64,000 bases of DNA from Plotosus lineatus (GCA_024760905.1 CM045745.1:20036282-20100281), one strand, 5' to 3'. Shown: positions 53,552 through 64,000, numbered from the stretch's first letter. Numbers and translations are program-made. Notes: generated by a model not told the origin, from the sequence alone.

Positions 53552-54222
53552 AGCTGATTTAACCTACTGTTCAAAAAGGAGTCATCTATACATTTAGTCA
53601 CACTGAGGTCCTCTCCGTGTATTTATGAGTAAGGAGGATGGACAGAGAGAACATGCATTGTATGAGTCGGGGATGTTAAACTAACATTTGAAAAAAGAAT
53701 CTTCATTCAGATGTTGTGCTCATGAAAGCAAGCTGATACACGGACAGACTGATTTGACAAACAAATAATTTAAGCCGGTGAAAAAAGTCAAACAATATAT
53801 GTTTTACTCTCTCTATATATATATATTTTCATCCATAGGGTTATGTGTGTATTATTCTTTGTGTCTGTTTTGATTGATTAAAACTCATGTGACTTTATTT
53901 GAATGTCTAGAATTTCCACAGCACAAGCCATTCTGACTGTGGAATCAAGTGAATAAAAATAATACATTAAAAAGCTGAATAATTTTCACACCAATAACAC
54001 CCACCTACAACATGACGGCTTCATTCTGTGGAAGTGAAGGAAGCAACACTCTACTAAAAATAGGAGGAATAATTTTATTTAGATGATGCTATATGTGAAA
54101 TTTACTGGAAAATAAACATGACTAAATGAGGCATCATTATGTGTCCTCTAGAGTATAACAAATAAGCTAAAAAAAAATCTGCACATCCTCGTCATTCTGT
54201 CAAGGACATCCACTTCTCCAGA

Positions 54223-54228
<6 letters not shown>
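53551..54228. other. No recognised feature
   Basis: AT-rich; nothing assignable. Confidence 0.45.

Positions 54229-54272
<44 letters not shown>
54229..54272. repeat. (CT)n microsatellite
   Basis: About 44 bp of CT repeat. Confidence 0.97.
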
Positions 54273-54276
<4 letters not shown>

Positions 54277-54454
54277 CCTCCTGCTATGTGCTGCACCAGC
54301 TGCAAAGTGCCTCATTTCCTGTCATCTCATTCTCCAACACATTCATTCCTGAATCAATTCATCTGCCTTATTTTAGGCGATAAAGTTGGAAACCATCCCA
54401 TTACTGCAATGCCAGAACATCCATGTTTTTTTTTTAACATGTAAGGTGTCAGCT

Positions 54455-54457
<3 letters not shown>

Positions 54458-54502
<45 letters not shown>
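54458..54502. repeat. (GT)n microsatellite
   Basis: 45 bp of GT repeat. Confidence 0.97.
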
Positions 54503-54505
<3 letters not shown>

Positions 54506-55061
54506 AGAGAAAATAGGAGCTAAGGGAGTGGAGCCTCTGATTCATGCGTTTTAATATCTGTCATTACTCTGCATAGTTATAGGGATTATTTGCACACTTA
54601 TCCCACACACGTACGACTATTCATTACTTGCAAAATGTCAGCATCCTGTTATTGCACACAAAATGCAGTTTTCACCCTGGGCTAAATGTTTGAGCTCTCT
54701 CAATCTGGAAAAGCCAGCTGTCGTTTTTCTGGATATTCTGTGCTATATACTCTTTGTAATGTGATACTTGTTTTCTTTTGGGTTCTCTACAGTATGTCAT
54801 ATGCATTTTCCTACCTTTTATGATATTTTCTGCTTCCTAGGTCTGTGTGATTCTTTGTTTTCTATTGAAAGTCTGGAATAGATAAAGAGATGAATTGCCC
54901 TTGAGAAGTTTTTCATATGTATATACTGTTAGGCATTTACGTGTTATTTAAAAAATAAAAAGTATTCAACTTTAGACTGCACTGAAATCCCCCCAGCAAA
55001 TATTACAAAAACTAATCTGTGACTGATGGACAAAAAGAAATATTGGTTTATTTCTAGACCT
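54503..55061. other. No recognised feature
   Basis: AT-rich; nothing assignable. Confidence 0.45.
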
Positions 55062-55318
55062 CACTCACGTACTCATTTGCCGAACTGCTTAATTTTATTA
55101 CCGTATTTTCCAGACTACAACTGGTACTTTTTTCATACTTTGGCTGTAGGTGCGACTCATACTCCAGAGTCACTTATATGTGAAATTATTACATATAATT
55201 CTGTTCGTCATAATAATAAGACATAATTTCACATGTTTGTTATTTTTACAACTAACCACAAGAGGGCACTCTAGGCTTGGGTACCAGTTCCTGCTCATCC
55301 ACCACTGAAGAAATGGCC

Positions 55319-55430
55319 TGTGGATTACAAGCTGCAAGTAGTGAAATATGCAGCAGAAAATGGTAATCAAGCAGCAGGAAGAAAGTTTGGAGTGAATGAG
55401 AAACTTATGAGGGACTGGAGAAAAGCGGAG
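55319..55430 (+). pseudogene. pogo transposase, first DNA-binding helix-turn-helix
   Basis: The frame VDYKLQVVKYAAENGNQAAG, RKFGVNEKLMRDWRKAE fits the Brinker-type DNA-binding domain at the start of pogo transposases (pattern FKLxVVxxAxExGNRxAARKFxVxExxVRxWRK). This domain binds the terminal repeats. No start codon in frame is evident. Confidence 0.8.
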
Positions 55431-55759
55431 ATTACTATTATTGCAATGAAGAAAACAAAAAAAAGCTAATCGCGGGATAAAAGATAGATGGCCACAGCTA
55501 GAAGAATGAGCGATGCTTCATGAGTGCTTCGGCAATGCGCTGTTGGGAGAGGCTTCTCAACAGTGCAGTAGTGTCTCCACATCCAGCTAGTGAAATTATT
55601 ACATATAATTCTGTTTGCCATAATAATAACGAACATAATTTCACATGTTTATTTTTACACTTACAACCGTAAGAAGGCAACAAGAGGGCAGAAAAGTGGA
55701 GATTGTTATGACAGCAATGAAGAAAACAAAATAAAAGCTAATCACAGGCTAAAAGCTAA

Positions 55760-55913
55760 TCTTGGGATAAAAGCTAGATGGTCACAGCTAGAGGAAAGAG
55801 TTTGCACATGGGTGCTTGAGCAACGTGCATCAGGGAGAGGCTTGTCAACAGCGCAGTTGCGTCTCGATATCCACGTGGTTGTCAAGGAGATGAATATAAA
55901 TGAACTTGCGTGA
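55760..55913 (+). pseudogene. pogo transposase, CENP-B-like helix-turn-helix
   Basis: ARWSQLEERVCTWVLEQRAS, GRGLSTAQLRLDIHVVVKEM and NINELA then TGA. It matches the CENP-B-type second DNA-binding domain of pogo transposases (pattern WPELExxLxxWVxxxRxxGxxVS). The DDE catalytic domain that should follow is absent. A decayed first copy of the same stretch is at 55490-55560, from the internal duplication. Confidence 0.8.
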
Positions 55914-56375
55914 AGACTTTCTTGGTGTTACAGCTTCATGCAACGCAACCCCGTCTCTATATCAGAGCGAGGACCACAACGTCACATAAACTGCCAGCAG
56001 ATTTCCAACCCAAGGTAGAAGTTTCCATGAGTTTGTGACTTATAGTCCAGTGTGACGTATATATGTTTTTTTTTCTTCTTTATTATGCATTTTTTAGCCA
56101 ATGTGACTTCACTCTGGAGCGACGTTTAGTCCAGAAAATACAGTATTAGGGCTGCGGGGAGTCTGGAATCTATCTCAGCTGACGCTGGCCAAAAATGAGT
56201 TACACCCTGAACAGCTTGCAGGACCAATATACACAACCACATCCATGTCTCAACCATGTCAGACTCGTATCAACACCTAGGGGCAAATAGAAACAGCCAA
56301 TTTAACTAACATGCATGTCTTTGTACGTGGGAGGAAACTGGAGTACCCGGGGGAACCACCAGGCTATGTGCCAGG

Positions 56376-57724
56376 GGTAAAAAAAAAAAAAAGAAGTTAT
56401 GTTCAAGTGTGTGTTGTCCTCTAAAGAAAACTGACTTTGCAAGACTCTTCCATGGTAAGCGCTCGGTGTTGAGGTGGAGCTGTAGGATTAACGCAGAACG
56501 TTGAATCAGGATGCATGTCCTGACTGAAAAGTGTCAACTCAGTCTCTCTAATACCCAGGACAGGGTCAAGGAAATTGGGTACTTGGAATTTCACTGGGTA
56601 CTAAATGGATAGTGAGTGGTTGCATTGCCCCATCTAAAATACTGGGCAATGAACAGGCATGCAGTCTCAATTTTTTTTTTTTAATTTTGAATGCCTGTAT
56701 TGAAAAATCTGACTCAAAACTGGGGGTTTCACGTTGAACTCATAAAGAAGGCTGATGCTGTATAAATCATTTAACTAGGGACACAGAGAATACCTGGGAG
56801 TATATATATTTCTTGTGGATTATACTTTTCATGTATCCGACAAATCCTGTGTCTGCTAAATAAAGTTATCTGGAGATGATTTTTGTCAGGTGTTGACAGA
56901 ACATATTATATTGTGTGTGTTTATATAAACAAATCAAATTACAGTCAGCTAGCGTTTATATCAATCTCTTACAATATGGGATTATCCGGCATCAGAATTA
57001 AAGTCATCATACTTTTCTGGTGTAAATTTTGCTCAGAGGACCAGTCAATTATATTTTTGTTGCTCCAGAGACAAGGTGAGGTTATGAGTCTGAGAATGTG
57101 CTGGGGTGTAGTTACCATGGTAACTAGAGTAGGCCAATGTCCCCAGCCCCCATCTTGTTTAAATACTGGCTACATCTTACTTGAGTTGTTGGAGATAATA
57201 GGCTATTGCCCTCTGCAGCATCCATCTGCTGTACAGTGAAACTAATAATTTATATGTTAGTATTTTAATTTTGTCAAATACTGGCTAAATAAAGTGAATT
57301 TCAGTTATGTTGCTGTTGATTGTGTTTATGTGAATTAAAATTCTTCAGAAAAAAAAAAAAGAAAAACAGTTCAGTACTGGAATAGCCATATTGTACTAGT
57401 ATGTTGTTTTGTATTCAATTCCTACCAAATGAGATATTTTCAGGAAGACATTTATTTAAAATATACTTCACTTTCCCCCATAGATAGGAGGGTTAGCAAT
57501 TTTGATTCATAGAAGGAAGGTTCTGAGTTTGATCCACAGGTTCAGGTGTTGTAAACAATGTAGAATTTGTGTGTCTTTGCAGTGCTTACGTTGGTACCTA
57601 GAGGATACCAGCCTCCCTACAGCCTCTCTGCAACCCGAAGAGGATTCAGTGTGTTGGCAAGTTCTCAGGAGATAAAGTGGTAAGGCCAGTCAAGACAGCA
57701 CTGCTGATTTATTCAGAAATGTAT
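56376..57724. other. No recognised feature
   Basis: 1.35 kb of apparently single-copy sequence with A runs at 56381-56392 and 57349-57360. The open frame at 56883-57239 has no family I know. Confidence 0.45.
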
Positions 57725-57736
57725 TTTGTTTTGACT

Positions 57737-58100
57737 GGGCAATGGTGGCCTAGTGGTATAGGGCACTGGATCGCTGATCCTAAGGTTGGGGGTTTGAGTC
57801 CCAGTCTCCACAAGGTTGTCACTGTCCCCCCCAGTTCAGCTAACTGGGTTATCAAAGGCCGACCATGTCTCTCACTGTCTATGGTGAGAGGTTCATGAAA
57901 AAGAACCATTGCTGACTTTCGTAAAAAGAGTAGCTGCAAATCCGTTTGTTTGTTTCTGTCCCTTGCTAAAGGGTTGTCTCAGGAAGGCAACTGATGGAAA
58001 AAAACAACAACAAAAAAACCCTAAGCCAAATCAAACATGCGAATCATTCGCTGTGGCGACCCCTGATAAAGGGAAAAAGCCGAAAGGAAATCTCTCTATG
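57737..58100 (+). mobile_element. S1-R SINE with 12-bp target duplication
   Basis: Head GGGCAATGGTGGCCTAGTGG, body, then the RTE-like tail with an A-rich expansion and AATCATTCGCTGTGGCGACC. Flanks TTTGTTTTGACT at 57725-57736 and 58101-58112. Confidence 0.95.
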
Positions 58101-58131
58101 TTTGTTTTGACTACAGTTGCAATGCTCAGAC

Positions 58132-58483
58132 GAAGTGGCACGGTGGTGTGGTGCTGGTTAGCAAATCCACTTCACAGCAAGAAGGCCTGTGTTCCCAGCT
58201 CAGGCGTTTCTGTGTGGAGTTTGCATGTTCTCCCCGTACTTGTGTTGGTTTCCTCCTTGAACTCCTGTCTCCTCCTACAGTCCAAAAACATGCAGAGAAG
58301 GATACTTGGATATTACAAATCATCCCTAAGTGTGAGTGTGAATGGTTGTGTGAATGTTCGCCCTGCAAAGGCCTGGTGAGCTGTCCAGGGTATATCCTGG
58401 CATCACCCAGAGTAGGTTGAGATGGGCGCCAGCCTCCTCGCATCCCTAATTAGGAATAAAGCGGCTTAGAAAATCAATGAATG
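58132..58483 (+). mobile_element. S2 SINE with 11-bp target duplication
   Basis: Best S2 copy: head GTGGCACGGTGGTGTGGTG, body GTGTGGAGTTTGCATGTTCT, CAGTCCAAAAACATGCAG and GTGTGAGTGTGAATGGTTGT, L2-type tail GGCCTGGTGAGCTGTCCAGG to CCCTAATTAGGAATAAAGCG. Flanks AATGCTCAGAC at 58121-58131 and 58484-58494. Confidence 0.95.
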
Positions 58484-58494
58484 AATGCTCAGAC

Positions 58495-58813
58495 TATAAT
58501 CACATTTTGGATGCTTGATTCTTACATGCTAAATATGCTTATTTGAGTTGAAACCCAAACAAAAGCAAAATAATTGACTGAAAGTAAAATTTCAGGCTGT
58601 ATTTGACACTAGATATGAATGTAAATGATAGCCGACAGTATATTAAATTAAGTTGGCATATCTAATAATCCACCATGCTTAACTGTTTGCAAGACGAAAT
58701 CTGACTCACATAAGTACCATGGCATGATTTCATTGTGTCATGTGGATTAACAACTTCTCATTACAACACAGTACGCGATTATGAAGTCATTAGGAAAGCT
58801 ATAACATTAGTCC
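58495..58813. other. No recognised feature
   Basis: AT-rich; nothing assignable. Confidence 0.45.
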
Positions 58814-58815
58814 GC

Positions 58816-58847
<32 letters not shown>

Positions 58848-58866
58848 AAACACACACACACACACA
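58814..58866. repeat. (CT)n(CA)n microsatellite
   Basis: CT to 58847, CA to 58866. Confidence 0.94.
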
Positions 58867-58999
58867 ATTACACACTGCTTTAGTGCCACTCAGGTGACAC
58901 ACACCGGCAATACAAGCCAATACAGAATGCAATATATAAGATCTGTAGAGCCCTCAATTCTGTTTCAACACAGAGATACAACACTATAGATCTATTAAT

Positions 59000-59042
59000 C
59001 TGAAGAAGCCCTTCAGGTGGAAACACAGAAGCAGAAGTGTAA
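59000..59042 (+). ncRNA. Hammerhead-like motif, degenerate
   Basis: CTGAAGA (59000-59006), weak stem II (GCC / GGT), GAAA (59020-59023), stem III CAC (59024-59026) with GTG (59037-59039), then UA, so GUA as triplet. Stem I does not pair beyond one base. It may be a decayed ribozyme of a Penelope-like element or chance. Confidence 0.3.
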
Positions 59043-59207
59043 GCCCATCCTTTTTAAAGTAACTTTATTTTAGTTTAATATCGATTTTGTCTTTAGAGAC
59101 AACACTATACGGCATACCTCCATCTTTCTTTTTCATTGCCACTTATTACCATCCAAGGCAAAAATTTAACATATAAAAATATAATTACAATATTAAAATA
59201 ATAATCA

Positions 59208-59562
59208 TCAGTTCATTTTCTGTAACCACTTAATCCTAATTAGGGTCTTGGGGAGGCTGGCACCCACCCTGGGCGAGGGCAGAGTACACCCTGGACAGCT
59301 CGCCAGACCATCGCTGGGCGGAAACACACTGATGGCTTTGCAGCTACTTTTATCGAAGGTTAGCAATGGTTCTTTTACATGAACCTCACACCATAGACAG
59401 TGACAGACATGGCTGGCCTTTGCTAACCCAGTTAGCTGCTCTGGGGGAGGGTGGGGGTGGGGGGGTGGGGGGTTGTGACAACCTGAGGAGAGTGGGACTC
59501 GAACACCCAACCTCAGGATCAGAGATCCAGCACCTACACCACTAAGCCGCCACTGCCTCTTA
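59208..59562 (-). mobile_element. S1-A SINE
   Basis: TTCATTTTCTGTAACCACTT, AATCCTAATTAGGGTCTTGG, the body reversed, G-rich variable run at 59449-59474, then the head with B box GTTCGAGTCCC on the minus strand (as GTGTTCGAGTCCC). Confidence 0.93.
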
Positions 59563-60105
59563 AAACAAAAATTATTTTTACATAATTTTAGATGATTTTT
59601 TTCTTCTACAAAGATGTAATATAATATTTTGTAGTCTTGCATGTAGCATAAAGACTGGGCAGGAATTGTTGTATGAGTCTATCAGTTATGCAACATCTAT
59701 CCACTCCCCCAGCAACTTTAGTAGGAACATCTGTAGACATGCTCATACATGCAGTCATCCAGTCAGCCAATAAACACAACACAAAACATTCCTGTACATA
59801 TTCAGCAAAAGTCTGGAGTAAGAAAACAGAAGAACATCCAGAGTAATTACACCATCGACTGTATAAAGCATGGATGCCTCCTTACTTTCATTCACGTCAA
59901 TTCTATAGAAATAAAGACTTTTCCTCCTTTTTAATGTTGTCAAAATTGCAACCAGAACCTGTGCACTAGAATCCACCTTTTGCTTTTTTAATGGTGCAAA
60001 TGATCAGATTATAATTGTCTCTTTATTATGTACAGTACAGTATATCAAGAAAGATTGATCTGAAGATAGTTCAATAATAAGATTTATTAATACTGTATAG
60101 ATGTT
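59563..60105. other. No recognised feature
   Basis: AT-rich; nothing assignable. Confidence 0.45.
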
Positions 60106-60395
60106 GCAACTTCTGGTTTAGTAGCTAGTACATCCACTTCACAGGAAGTAGGTCCTGGGTCTGAGTCCAGTCAATTGCATTTCTGTGTAGAGAAAGCATG
60201 CTTTGCTAGACAGGGTGTCCTCTGGGTACTCTTGTTTCCTGCTACAATCCAAAGACAGGCGCCAAGATAGGCTAATCGGTTGTTCCAAATTGCCCCTAGG
60301 TGTGGTGTGAATAGTTGTGTGTTAGTCCTTCATACAAAAGAGTGGTGAGCTGTTCAGGGTGCACCTGCCTTTGTCCACAATCAGCAACCAATCAG
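60106..60395 (+). mobile_element. S2 SINE
   Basis: CTTCTGGTTTAGTAGCTAGT, GTCTGAGTCCAGTCAATTGC, GGCTAATCGGTTGTTCCAAA, TTGCCCCTAGGTGTGGTGTG and GTGAGCTGTTCAGGGTGCAC. The tail is cut near 60395. Confidence 0.78.
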
Positions 60396-60604
60396 CAGGT
60401 GCTATTTGGGTCCGTGATAACTTCAAATTTTAGACGTGATTTGCTGTCCAGCTTATATACAATCTATGAGGATGACAGAAAGACTCCAAATAACCTTCAT
60501 AGCCATGTAGAGCAGAAAAGCACCACATAAGCACATAACCAGCTGAACTTTGAGACTCCTAAGCTACAACATTCGGCTCTATTTATCTTCAAACAGACAA
60601 TTTG

Positions 60605-60720
60605 GTCTGTGATGGCCTGCTGAACTGTCCAGGGTGCACTCTGCTCTCACTCAGAGTTGGCTGAATTGCAACCCTAATTAGGATTAAGCTTTTCAGAAAA
60701 CAAATGAATGATGAATGGAC
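60605..60720 (+). mobile_element. L2-type SINE tail
   Basis: GTGATGGCCTGCTGAACTGT, CACTCAGAGTTGGCTGAATT and CCCTAATTAGGATTAAGC, then AAATGAATGATGAATG. Confidence 0.82.
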
Positions 60721-60804
60721 AAATTTGGCATTGTTTCTATACTATGGATGCTTTATTCTTTTTGAATCAGACACTGTAACTCGAATAAGGAAAGATAAGT
60801 GGCA

Positions 60805-61105
60805 GAAGTGAGGTTCCTGTGCAGAGTGGATGGGCTTACTTGCTATGATATGGTGAGGGATTTGCCAATCCCAGAAAGCCTTGGAATTGAGCTGCTGCTG
60901 CTCCTAATTGAAGGAAGCCACTTGATGTGTCTGGCACATTAGTAGGTCGGCTTTCACTAGAGCTGTATCAGGCATATCCCACTGGATGGATGCCCCAGAG
61001 CAGACTTCCAACAGGAACTAGAATTTGTGGCTGGGGTTAGAGAGGTTTGGGCTGATGTACTCAGCTTCCTCCTACCAATGAAAATTGGACGGGAAATAAA
61101 TGAGT
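60805..61105 (+). mobile_element. LINE 3'-terminal fragment (other family)
   Basis: GGCAGAAGTGAGGTTCCTGT, TCCCAGAAAGCCTTGGAATT, GGAAGCCACTTGATGTGTCT and TCAGGCATATCCCACTGGAT follow the last ORF part of a LINE common in fish (QLRWLGH...FRACPTGRRPRG-type end), with many stops. It ends in AATGAGTGAAACAAG. The clade is uncertain. Confidence 0.6.
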
Positions 61106-61516
61106 GAAACAAGCAGGCCTAATGAATTATTGATCACTTTGAAATAAGAAGACAACAGTACATTCTGTACACAGATTAATGATACGAATGGTCTTGAACA
61201 TTAATTAACGTATAATTGTAATATTTATATGCAGGTTGTAATGTTGACTTCAAGAATATGGTAGACATCTGACATTTGCACTGTGTTTGTGAATGGACTA
61301 CGCGTATGGTGGAAGTTCATATTATCACATGTTCAAGAACAGCATCGATAGCATCAAGGGTCATTGTATGCCAAGCGGAACACTGGGAGTTGAACTTACT
61401 TCTGAGTTTGTTTATTTTTGCATGTGGGTAGAACACAACGAAGTAAGTTTTCACCAGGTGATACATCACTAGCAAACTTAGCATTATGGTTTTTTTTGTA
61501 CATGACCTTATCATTC
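61106..61516. other. No recognised feature
   Basis: AT-rich; nothing assignable. Confidence 0.45.
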
Positions 61517-61850
61517 ATTCATTTTCTGTAACAGCTTGATCCTAATTAGGGTCACCGGGGAGGCTGGTACTCATCCCAGCCGACTCCGGGCGAGGGCAGA
61601 GTACACCCTGGTCAGCTCACCAGGCCATCACAGGACAGAAACACGCTGACGGCAATGAAGCCTACTCTTGACGATAGTCAGCAATGCTTCTTTTACAGAC
61701 TCACACCATAGACAGTGAGAGACATGGCTGGCCTTCGATAAGCCAGTTAGCTGCACCGGGGGAAGAGTGACAACCCGTTGAGGTGGCGCTTGAATCCTCA
61801 ACCTTGGGATCAGTGATCCAGCACCTTTACCACCAGGCCACCACTGCCCG
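61517..61850 (-). mobile_element. S1-A SINE
   Basis: AGCTTGATCCTAATTAGGGT, ACACCCTGGTCAGCTCACCA, ACCATAGACAGTGAGAGACA and the reversed head CCACCAGGCCACCACTGCCC. The target duplication is not clear. Confidence 0.93.
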
Positions 61851-62231
61851 CGACATTAACTGTTTGCAAATAAAAATTTCTTATAAAGGAATGAGAAGCA
61901 AAGCCATTTGTATTTCAATGTGTTGGCACAATGGCTAATTATCATTGGCAAGATAATCAGATTCATGTCAGCTTTGCCACATTATAATTTATGAACAAAA
62001 TAATGTTGTTGTTTTTTAATGATGGATGATCTTACAAGATGAAACATTTTATTATTTGAACCCTCAAGCACATTATCAAACAAAGGTATGATCTAAAAGT
62101 CTGGTTGATAGAAAATCAGAAAATATCATGGTTGTTGATATTACTACATTATTCTGATAACTTTGTTTGTCTAAAATCTTACGAGTGCGTGTTTTTAAGT
62201 AGAGTGTATCATTTTTGTAAGCTCATAAATA
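61851..62231. other. No recognised feature
   Basis: AT-rich; nothing assignable. Confidence 0.45.
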
Positions 62232-62233
62232 TA

Positions 62234-62521
62234 CAGGGATCCCTCGCTACTTCGCGCTTCAATTCATGCGGCTTTAGTGCATCGTGTTTTTTTTGTTTTT
62301 TTTTGTTTTTTTTTAATATTCATCAAATTAAAAAAATAAGGAAATTAAGGAAGAATAGGGGAAAAGATTGAGGAAAATGCCACAAAAACAAGGCCAATTA
62401 TGCAAAAAAAAAAAAAAAAACCCCGAAAGAAACACAAAACAAAAAAACAACCCAAAACCTCCCATCAAAACTATTTACATTTTTGTGAGGTGAGCATATG
62501 AGTGTGTGAACGCACGTGTCT

Positions 62522-62602
<81 letters not shown>

Positions 62603-62828
62603 CTTATATTTTATTTACAATTTATGCATTTTTTAAAATGTTTAATTGTTGTTATAAGCATTTATAGCATTGAATATGTATTTACTGATATTATATACAC
62701 ATATACATGTACATATACATCAGTCATACGCTTGGGGTGGGGGGTTGGGGGTTGATCCTACTTCGTGGAATTTGGTGGTTGTGGGAGGATCTCGGTCCCA
62801 ATTAATCGCGGAAAATGAGGGATCCCTG
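62234..62828 (+). mobile_element. MITE-G, complete reference copy
   Basis: The ends are CAGGGATCCCTCGCTACTTC and, inverted, CAGGGATCCCTCATTTTCCG, with TA on both sides (62232-62233 and 62829-62830). 595 bp including a (GT)n tract at 62528-62599 and A/T runs. No coding sequence. Terminus and TA target fit a Tigger/pogo-type Tc1/mariner derivative. Confidence 0.88.
62528..62599. repeat. (GT)n microsatellite inside MITE-G
   Basis: About 72 bp of GT repeat. The same position is a CA/GT tract in other MITE-G copies, so the seed belongs to the element. Confidence 0.97.
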
Positions 62829-62830
62829 TA

Positions 62831-63786
62831 TTCTGGCCACTATACAAGTAATGTATATAATTTCTGACTGTACATGCTGCAAATAGTAAAGGTAGTAAAA
62901 ATCATTCCTAATCTAACTGAGTTTACTGGTGATGTATCACTCAGTGAGAAGTGGAGGGAAAATCCAATATGAATGGTTATATCTTTTATCCATAATACCA
63001 AGCACAATCCATGTTCAGGAAATGTGTCAAATTGGACTATTTTTTACTTGTGTACAAGTAGTAAAATGACCCTGAAAATGACAAAATCCCAATTTGAACT
63101 ATGTAATCAAATATGCAAAAAACAGAAACATCCATGAAATTTTAAACCAATCAAGATATAAAGTGGAAATTTTGCTGGTACACTTACTTTGCAATGTTCC
63201 ATCAACCTACAAAAAAAATAACCAAAATCAAAGAGGTGAGTGCAACCATGTTTCTGAATATTGGTCCATTTGACATGGAATCACTCTACACTGAAATTCA
63301 GGGCATTGTGAAATTCTAGGAGCACAGCTGTAGTGTATGGGCCAGTGATCACACAATGATAGATGACCCCATGCAGACTAATAGCATCGTTTTCTCTCTT
63401 TGTGAAGAGATGATCAATTTTGCTCATCTCATATGCTATTTGTCTTATGATGTTGATTTGCCTGTCATGACTTGTTCAGATTAAAGCCAGCTTTATCGAT
63501 GTAAGTATATCGATGGGTCAGCTCCACTGAAAGAAGGTGTCACCATATAGAAATGGAAAAAAGTGAAGTATAATGAGATATACGTACTCACCAATATAAA
63601 CACATGGCATATCCCTGACATTATGACAGTGGGTCTGTTAAATGGAACATTTATAGCTGCTTCTTGTTTGATTTTATTTATTTTTTTTGTTATGGGAAGT
63701 ATAATTGTTCTCTATGGGACATGGTTGGATCTTGGCTCGCACCTTGTTCTTGAGAAAACACAAGATTCTCAGACATATGGTTCCAG
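62831..63786. other. No recognised feature
   Basis: About 950 bp; nothing assignable. Confidence 0.4.
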
Positions 63787-64000
63787 AATATTTGCTCACA
63801 GGACAAATGCTCACAACCTTAATGAAAACACAGACATTTGCTCACAACAAAAAAAAAACTTTGTTCAATTTTAACCCTAACCCTAAACCATAACCCTAAC
63901 CCATATGAGTTAATTTAGCATCATGTATTTATAAGAATAAATAATTTTTATAACAAATTGGGATCTTTTTGTATTATGCATTTATTAGAACAAAGAAAAT
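63787..64000 (-). mobile_element. Palindromic non-autonomous element, cut by window end
   Basis: 63787-63842 (ATTTGCTCACAGGACAAATG, then CTCACAACC) is the inverted partner of 43733-43801, and 63923-63983 is a direct match of 43663-43724. The right arm lies beyond the window. It contains a short telomere-like tract. Confidence 0.6.
63874..63903. repeat. Short telomere-like (CCCTAA)n tract
   Basis: TAACCCTAACCCTAAACCAT and AACCCTAACCC: about four CCCTAA units with one irregular spacer. Confidence 0.85.

Larger units (their letters stand above)
55101..56143 (+). mobile_element. pogo-like DNA transposon with internal duplication
   Basis: The ends are CCGTATTTTCCAGACTACAA and, inverted, CTGTATTTTCTGGACTAAAC, with TA on both sides. 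Subterminal GTGCGACTCATACTCCAGAG and AGTTTGTGACTTATAGTCCA are typical of this fish family. 55188-55560 and 55588-55900 are two diverged tandem copies (both with GTGAAATTATTACATATAAT, ATGAAGAAAACAAA and GGGAGAGGCTT). Only N-terminal transposase coding is left. Confidence 0.85.
55062..56375 (-). mobile_element. S2 SINE split by a pogo element
   Basis: The SINE tail end is at 55062-55100 (ACTCATTTGCCGAACTGCTT, AATTTTATTA) and resumes at 56144 (TATTAGGGCTGCGGGGAGTC), then TACACCCTGAACAGCTTGC, AATTTAACTAACATGCATGT and GTGGGAGGAAACTGGAGTAC. The pogo insertion at 55101-56143 lies exactly in the CCTAATTAGGG part of the tail. The tRNA head is missing at the right. Confidence 0.78.

Noticed and set aside
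56883..57239. 118-codon open frame
   Set aside because: No recognisable domain, Cys/Ile-rich content as in random AT-rich DNA, no promoter or splice context.

Overview
The window looks like non-coding nuclear DNA of a ray-finned fish, probably a teleost. The grounds are very dense CA/GT, CT/GA and AT microsatellites, tRNA-derived SINEs that end in fish LINE-type tails, and fragments of RTE and L2 (Maui-like) LINEs and Tigger/pogo, hAT and Tc1-type DNA transposons. I cannot name the species. I see no host protein-coding exon, functional RNA gene or CRISPR array. Everything I can support is repetitive.

Naming used below. S1 is a SINE with a tRNA-like head (A box like TGGCCTAGTGG, B box GGTTCGAGTCC) and one shared body, found with two different 3' tails: S1-A has an L2-type tail ending in ACCCTAATTAGGATTAAGCG, and S1-R has a tail that matches the RTE LINE of this same window. 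S2 is an AFC-like fish SINE that shares the L2-type tail. S3 is a third tRNA-derived SINE. 'MITE-G' is a TA-flanked element with ends CAGGGATCCCTC.

Layout. 1-9.4 kb: hAT copies, a Tigger end, an unfamiliar ~1.53 kb DNA transposon with a decayed gene (1884-3413), MITE-G copies, an RTE scrap and a Tigger transposase remnant split by a SINE. 9.4-13.1 kb: SINE-B type fragments, microsatellites and a Tigger-like element (11583-12227). 13.1-16.2 kb: a nearly whole but decayed RTE LINE on the minus strand with a 14-bp target duplication. 17-25 kb: SINEs, microsatellites, a truncated RTE copy and a MITE-G with a nested SINE. 25.7-30.1 kb: Tc1-like scrap, a whole Tigger-like element carrying its own insertion, and another ~1.1 kb Tigger-like element. 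31-36.5 kb: long microsatellites, an internally deleted RTE copy, a solo end of the unfamiliar transposon, and a 26-bp perfect inverted repeat enclosing a well-formed hammerhead ribozyme. 36.5-42.2 kb: SINEs and a MITE-G with two insertions. 42.5-46.4 kb: broken L2 LINE sequence cut by a MITE-G copy, plus a 547-bp hAT element. 46.5-53.1 kb: SINEs and a LINE 3' end with an (AAT)n tail. 55.1-56.1 kb: a pogo-like transposon that landed inside a SINE and carries an internal tandem duplication. 57.7-64 kb: SINEs, a LINE 3' fragment, a whole MITE-G and a palindromic element with a short telomere-like tract at the window end.

No set of genes here works together in a pathway. The only functional relations are parasitic: the RTE machinery would have served S1-R, an L2-type machinery would have served S1-A and S2, and the Tigger/pogo and hAT transposases would have served their short derivatives. 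All protein remnants seen carry stops, frameshifts or deletions.
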